From: DAOTUB01 sp034437455
Lineage (GTDB): Bacteria; Chloroflexota; Anaerolineae; B4-G1
NCBI GenBank assembly: GCA_034437455.1
Contig: DAOTUB010000287.1
Coordinates: 1-15,060, forward strand
Direction: 5' to 3'
DNA: 15,060 nt
A model generated the notes under the pieces. The model saw nothing but the letters and a program-made list of their open reading frames with translations, ran no database searches and was not told the DNA's origin. A program made the translations under genes and the position numbers. Of the stretch, positions 11,396 through 15,060 are shown one piece after another (positions within the stretch are counted from its first letter, which is position 1; each line of letters starts with the position of its first letter).

Positions 11396-14300
11396 TCACG
11401 CTTCACTCCTCAATCGCTCGAAAATCTCCTGCGCCTCCTGCAACATCTTCTCCCCCCGTTCCTTATCGCCGCACCCTATCTCGTACTCCGCCCAGGCGCG
11501 CAGTGTGCGCGCTCGCTCGCCCTCCATTCCTGCCTCTGCAAAGACCGCCAGGCCCCTGGCAAAGCATCCTGCGGCGTCCAGCGTATCTTTCCCAACGGCG
11601 ATGAATCCTGGCGATGTAGCAGCAGCCAAGGTCATCCCCAAAGCATACCAGGCCCCACCGATGTCCTCTTGCACCTCGGTCTCTTGGCCCAACTCCAGCG
11701 CCCGCCTGGCCAATTCCACGGCCTCGGTCAATTTCCCCAGGCCCAAACAGGCTTTCGCCAGAGAGCAGTACGTCGCCGAGACGCCGCCCCAACCTGCGGC
11801 CTCGGCCATCTCGATGGCCTGCCGCAGATCGGCCTCGGCGGTTCGATATTCCCCCAATCCGACCCGCGCCTCGCCCAGGTTGTTGAGCACCACGATCTCG
11901 CCATGCCGGTTCCCGGTCTCGCGGGCGATGGTCAGCGCTTCTCGATAGTTCTCGGCAGCCGCTTGGTAATCCCCGCGCGATTCGGCGATGACGCCCAGGT
12001 TGTTCAACATACGGGCCACCCACATACGGTCGTCCAACTCGCGAGCTAACGCCAGTGCTTGCTCAATGTGGCGTCTGGCCTGCTCGTAACGCCCCACGTT
12101 CACCTGAACCCGCCCGAGCAGATTCAAGCTGTCGGCCATCATGCGCCGATCGTCCAGTTCGGTGCTGAGCGCCAGGGCCTGTTCGCCGAGCGAAAACGCC
12201 GCCTGCGCCTCTCCCAGCTCAGAAAAGACCCAACCCTTGTTGTGCAAGGCCCGCGCCAGGATCTCCTGGGCCGGCGCGCCCGCGGATCGCGCGATCTCCT
12301 CCGCTCGCCCGGCCATCTCCAGCGCGGCGCGGTAGTTCCCCTGGAGTTGCTGCACCGTGGACATTCCATCCCAGGCGCGCGCCTGAGCCACCGCATCCCC
12401 GGCCCCCTCCGCTGCTGCTCGCATCGCCTCATAAGCCTCGATCGCTTCCTCGAAGCGTGCTTGCCATTGTAGCATGAGGCCCAGCCCCTCGTATAACTCG
12501 GCTTGCCTCGCGCAGACCTGAGCCGTTTCGGCGGGCATAAATGCCAATGCCTTTTGATAATAGCCGATGGCCGCATCGGGCGCGAACGTATCCTGGGCCT
12601 GACGGGCGGCTCGAGCGTACCACTCCGCCGCTTTAGCCTCGTTTCCCGCTCGCTCATAGTGCTCGCCGATCAGCCCGGCGTACTCGGCGATCCGCTCGCT
12701 GCTGCGGGTGGTCAGCCAATCCGCCACCCGGGCGTGATACTCCCGTCGCTGTCGCTTCAGCACGCTCTCGTAGGTGACGTCGTGGAGGATAGCGTGCTTG
12801 AAAATATGCTCCTGTTCCCCGATGAATGTCGACATCTGCCGTCCGAAAACCAACTCTCTGTCTCGCAACGCAGCCAGCGCCTCAACGGTCTTGCCATTCA
12901 ACCACGCCACTGCCCCGTCCCAGAACGTCTGTCCCACCACTGAGGCGCGCTGCAACGTCTCTCGCTCCGGTTGCGGCAGCCCGTCCAGCCGCGCCTGGAG
13001 CACACCGACCAGCGTCGGAGGCACCCTCATCTCGGCCAACTGTTCCGAAGCTACACGCCAGTGTTCTTCTCCCTTCACGATGACCCCGTCCTCGACGAGC
13101 ATCTTGATCAGTTCTTCGGTGTAAAAGGGACTACCCGCCGCCCTCTCCACGATCAGGTCGTGCAGGTGCGGTGGTACCTGTTCGACCTTGCGCAGTATCT
13201 CTTCCACCAGGCGGCGATTGTTTTGTTTGGAGAGAGGGCGCAGTTCCAATCGAGTGTGATACCCTTGCCCTTTGCCCCACGTCGCCCGCCGTTCAAATAG
13301 ATCGTGGCGGGTCAGAGCGACGATCAGTAGGGACATAGAGCGACATTCTTGAGCTAGGTGCTCGATCAAATCCAGCGAGCCATCGTCAGCCCAATGCAAA
13401 TCCTCAAGCAAAAGCGCCGCCGGTCTCCCCCCCTCTGTCCCCCCCATGGGGGGGGAGGTCGCCGCGGCAAAGAATTGCGCGGCATAGTGAAAGGCCCGGT
13501 CGCGTATCTGGCGGGCGTCGCTCAGAATGCCTCGGAGATAGGGGCTCTGGGAAAAGTCGAGGCCGATGAGATGACCGATAAAGTGCGCGGCGACCTCTGC
13601 GGTCGCTTGTATCCGAGCGTTTTCGCTCGCAGCATCCTCGCTCGTGTCGTGCGCGCCCATAAGGTGGAGAATGCCCTGCTCTAGCTTTTCTCGAGCCAAC
13701 GCGGGACGGTCGCTGTTTTTGATCTCGAAGCGGGAGGCGAAAAGATCGCGGATGAGAAAGTACGGTATGTTGCTTGTCTGCTGGCCAGCTCGCGCCCTGA
13801 ATTGCAGCACCTCCTCCGATAACAGCTCCACCCAGTTCCTAAATTCGTAGAGCAGGCGCGATTTGCCCATCCCGGCGTCGCCGGCGACGGTGACGATGCG
13901 CATCTTTCCCCCTTCCATCACCGTGTACAGGGCTTCTCGTAAATGCTCCAGTTCGGCGGCCCGACCGACCATGCGCGTCTCGACTCCCTCCACGCCCCGG
14001 GTGGGGACGCGAAAAGCGCGCGGCTTGACCCCGCGCACCTCGTAGATCTGAACAGGCTCTGTCTTACCCTTGACGCGGATCGGCTCCAGAGCCTCTGCGC
14101 TAAAGATGCCTCGCACGTGGCGATAGGTGTTGTGGGAGATGAGGATGCTCCCCACCGGCGCGGCGTGCTCCAGGCGGCTGGCCAGGTTGACCGTGTCTCC
14201 TACCGCGGTATACTCGGCTGTCGTCCCCACCTCGCCCAACAGCACCGGGCCGGTGTTGATCCCGATGCGCATGGCCAGATCAATCTGCTGCGCAGCGCGA

Positions 14301-14707
14301 AATTTGGTCAGGCTGTTCTGCATGGCCAACGCCGCCCGGATCGCCCGCTCCGGGTCGTTCTCGCGCGCGGTCGGCGCGCCAAAGAGGGCCATCACCGCGT
14401 CGCCGATGTGCTTGTCGATCATACCACCTTGGGTCGTGATTGCCCTATCCAAACGCACCCAGAGAGCGTTCCTGATGTCGTTTACTTCTTCGGCGTCCAT
14501 CGTCTCTGACATAGCCGCAAGTCCAGACACGTCAGCAAAGAGGACGGTGACCTGTTTGCGCTGCGGGGCGACCTGTACCGCTTCTTGCAGCGCGTCGAGC
14601 TTTTCGCGTGCGGCGGCAAGCATAGTTTCTACCACGGCGTCGCCCAACGTGGCGCGTTGGCTCTCCAGGGCGGCGATGGCTTGTTCGAGTTTTTCGCGTT
14701 CGGTCAT
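11396..14707 (-). CDS. Class III adenylate cyclase - AAA ATPase - TPR regulator
   Basis: This 1103-residue protein joins three modules. Residues 1-48 are a helical leader (LEQAIAALESQRATLGDAVV). Residues about 50-225 are a class III nucleotidyl cyclase: metal ligands Asp59 (FADVSG) and Asp103 (IGDAVMALFG), adenine-selecting Lys99, Thr167 at the second selecting position (TAVGD), and Asn174/Arg178 (VNLASR) for the transition state. Lys plus Thr is the class IIIb pattern known from CyaC and mammalian sAC, so the product is probably cAMP. Residues about 245-680 are a STAND/AAA-type ATPase with Walker A GDAGMGKS (276-283) and Walker B LLLEDLHWAD. Residues about 690-1103 are roughly ten TPRs that probably sense a partner. 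Two in-frame inserts look like small repeats: residues 418-429 before Walker B, and a 12-residue stretch in a late TPR. The SD is weak (GAG before ATG 14707). It appears monocistronic, with a promoter at 14756-14784. Its target is unknown. Confidence 0.92.
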   Translation of the reverse strand: MTEREKLEQAIAALESQRATLGDAVVETMLAAAREKLDALQEAVQVAPQRKQVTVLFADVSGLAAMSETMDAEEVNDIRNALWVRLDRAITTQGGMIDKHIGDAVMALFGAPTARENDPERAIRAALAMQNSLTKFRAAQQIDLAMRIGINTGPVLLGEVGTTAEYTAVGDTVNLASRLEHAAPVGSILISHNTYRHVRGIFSAEALEPIRVKGKTEPVQIYEVRGVKPRAFRVPTRGVEGVETRMVGRAAELEHLREALYTVMEGGKMRIVTVAGDAGMGKSRLLYEFRNWVELLSEEVLQFRARAGQQTSNIPYFLIRDLFASRFEIKNSDRPALAREKLEQGILHLMGAHDTSEDAASENARIQATAEVAAHFIGHLIGLDFSQSPYLRGILSDARQIRDRAFHYAAQFFAAATSPPMGGTEGGRPAALLLEDLHWADDGSLDLIEHLAQECRSMSLLIVALTRHDLFERRATWGKGQGYHTRLELRPLSKQNNRRLVEEILRKVEQVPPHLHDLIVERAAGSPFYTEELIKMLVEDGVIVKGEEHWRVASEQLAEMRVPPTLVGVLQARLDGLPQPERETLQRASVVGQTFWDGAVAWLNGKTVEALAALRDRELVFGRQMSTFIGEQEHIFKHAILHDVTYESVLKRQRREYHARVADWLTTRSSERIAEYAGLIGEHYERAGNEAKAAEWYARAARQAQDTFAPDAAIGYYQKALAFMPAETAQVCARQAELYEGLGLMLQWQARFEEAIEAYEAMRAAAEGAGDAVAQARAWDGMSTVQQLQGNYRAALEMAGRAEEIARSAGAPAQEILARALHNKGWVFSELGEAQAAFSLGEQALALSTELDDRRMMADSLNLLGRVQVNVGRYEQARRHIEQALALARELDDRMWVARMLNNLGVIAESRGDYQAAAENYREALTIARETGNRHGEIVVLNNLGEARVGLGEYRTAEADLRQAIEMAEAAGWGGVSATYCSLAKACLGLGKLTEAVELARRALELGQETEVQEDIGGAWYALGMTLAAATSPGFIAVGKDTLDAAGCFARGLAVFAEAGMEGERARTLRAWAEYEIGCGDKERGEKMLQEAQEIFERLRSEA
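11582..11617 (-). repeat. In-frame insert in a late TPR of the cyclase (TSPGFIAVGKDT)
   Basis: The TPR beginning AWYALGMTLA should continue directly into LDAAGCFARGLAVFAEAG. About 12-14 extra residues (TSPGFIAVGKDT) stand between the two helices. The DNA contains CGATG-AATCCTGG-CGATG, a short direct repeat, and may be a remnant of a dispersed element. This is an inference from TPR spacing. Confidence 0.4.
13421..13456. repeat. GC-homopolymer palindromic repeat inserted in the cyclase ATPase domain
   Basis: The sequence has runs of C and then CCCCCCCATGGGGGGG (13439-13454), a perfect palindrome. It encodes SPPMGGTEGGRP in frame, between FFAAAT and AALLLEDLHWAD. Related STAND proteins normally run straight from a helix into the Walker B strand, so this reads as a mobile small repeat that landed in coding DNA without breaking the frame. 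Confidence 0.6.
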
Positions 14708-14755
14708 GATCTAGCTCTAGGTGTTTGAATGTACGAACCGACGAACATCTTGTTC

Positions 14756-14784
14756 AGTATACCACCTTTCGCAGTGCCAAGCAA
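14756..14784 (-). promoter_or_regulatory. Promoter-like TTGCTT-N17-TATACT upstream of the cyclase gene
   Basis: The -10 TATACT (14756-14761) is identical to the one in front of the giant surface gene and is followed by GA in both. The -35 TTGCTT is weak but spaced at 17 nt. The -10 ends 48 nt before ATG 14707. A short GGCC-GGGCG-GGCC inverted repeat just upstream, near 14787-14799, is too weak and lacks the T tract needed to call it a terminator for the preceding gene. Confidence 0.5.
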
Positions 14785-14797
14785 TGGCCGGGCGGGC

Positions 14798-15060
14798 CTA
14801 TTGGTTTCTGAGCACGACTGGCAGGTAAATCATATTTCCACCGCCACCGCCGGCTGCCTCTTTCGGTCTCGCATTCAGGCCGATGGTATCCACGGCGTAG
14901 ACCACCACCCGGTAGGCTCCTTGTTCCACGAACTCTGCGGTCGTCGCCGTGTAGAGGCCATTCTCGTCCGGGTCCGTCAGCGCCACCTTGGGTACGTCCT
15001 CCGCCTCCAGGTCCTCACTCGACTCTGGCGGCTCGTACGAGGGGGCGTAAAGCAGCGCCC
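14798..15060 (-). CDS. C-terminal end of a paralogous secreted protein, runs off the right edge
   Basis: The frame is open to the window edge (first complete codon at 15058) and ends at TAG 14798-14800. It reads ALLYAPSYEPPESSEDLEAE, then DENGLYTATTAEFVEQGAYR, VVVYAVDTIGLNARPKEA, a Gly run, and IYLPVVLRNQ at the very end. The giant protein has the same segment directly after its peptidase domain (WALIYSPSYQPPPPGEDMAQ, GIFTASYDFAEPGAYRVVIY, AVDDRGMSAMPREASF). This is therefore a paralogue that probably has the legumain-like domain upstream off-window, but lacks the Fn3-like repeats. It ends exactly at the YLPxVxRN signature, unlike the giant protein, which carries an extra tail. An internal ATG at 14986 is not the start. 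Confidence 0.85.
   Translation of the reverse strand, partial: ALLYAPSYEPPESSEDLEAEDVPKVALTDPDENGLYTATTAEFVEQGAYRVVVYAVDTIGLNARPKEAAGGGGGNMIYLPVVLRNQ

Noticed and set aside
11396..14707. Cyclase plus nuclease-like protein as a Pycsar- or CBASS-type signalling defence system
   Set aside because: The cyclase is a class IIIb, TPR/AAA-fused regulator, not a Pycsar-type enzyme. The nuclease-like protein has no visible cyclic-nucleotide-binding domain, and the two are separated by a relic and an own promoter.

Overview
The window looks like a high-GC, filamentous-type Chloroflexota (Anaerolineae-like) chromosome. This is an inference from three signs: very large secreted proteins built from beta-helix, PKD, PPC and Fn3-like modules; the recurring hydrophobic signature 'YLPLVxR' at or near the ends of exported domains (three independent copies here); and a class III cyclase-AAA ATPase-TPR protein of a kind common in that phylum. 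No rRNA, tRNA or CRISPR array is visible.

Layout, read in the direction of transcription (minus strand, right to left). The right edge (15060-14798) holds the C-terminal end of a secreted protein that is a paralogue of the giant protein further left. It is followed by a 1103-residue adenylate cyclase/AAA ATPase/TPR regulator (14707-11396). Next comes a decayed copy of the giant protein's signal-peptide region (11361 to about 11213), which has lost its ribosome binding site. Directly abutting that relic is a compact two-gene unit with its own promoter-like sequence: a 270-residue protein with PD-(D/E)XK nuclease-like spacing (11145-10333) and a 100-residue partner (10336-10034), joined by an ATGA overlap. 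After an intergenic stretch with a promoter, a strong hairpin terminator and small palindromic repeats comes the main surface operon: a giant beta-helix/PKD/PPC/legumain-like peptidase/Fn3 protein (9677-3723) coupled by another ATGA overlap to a secreted beta-propeller-like repeat protein (3726-337). A convergent transposase tail lies on the plus strand at the left edge (up to 241).

The most striking observation is an in-frame TAA (9495-9497) in the giant gene. It separates a perfectly placed SD plus signal peptide (start 9677) from 5.7 kb of otherwise open reading frame. The residues on both sides fit a motif seen elsewhere in the same protein (SPYLVSG), where a Tyr codon is expected. This is a young nonsense mutation, an assembly error, or a read-through site.

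Taken together, the region is an accessory cell-surface locus: tandem paralogues, signal-peptide duplication, intragenic repeat duplication, small repeats inserted in coding sequence, and a nuclease-like two-gene module sitting between paralogues. The nuclease-like/small-protein pair is the best candidate for an undescribed system, but its function cannot be named from sequence alone.
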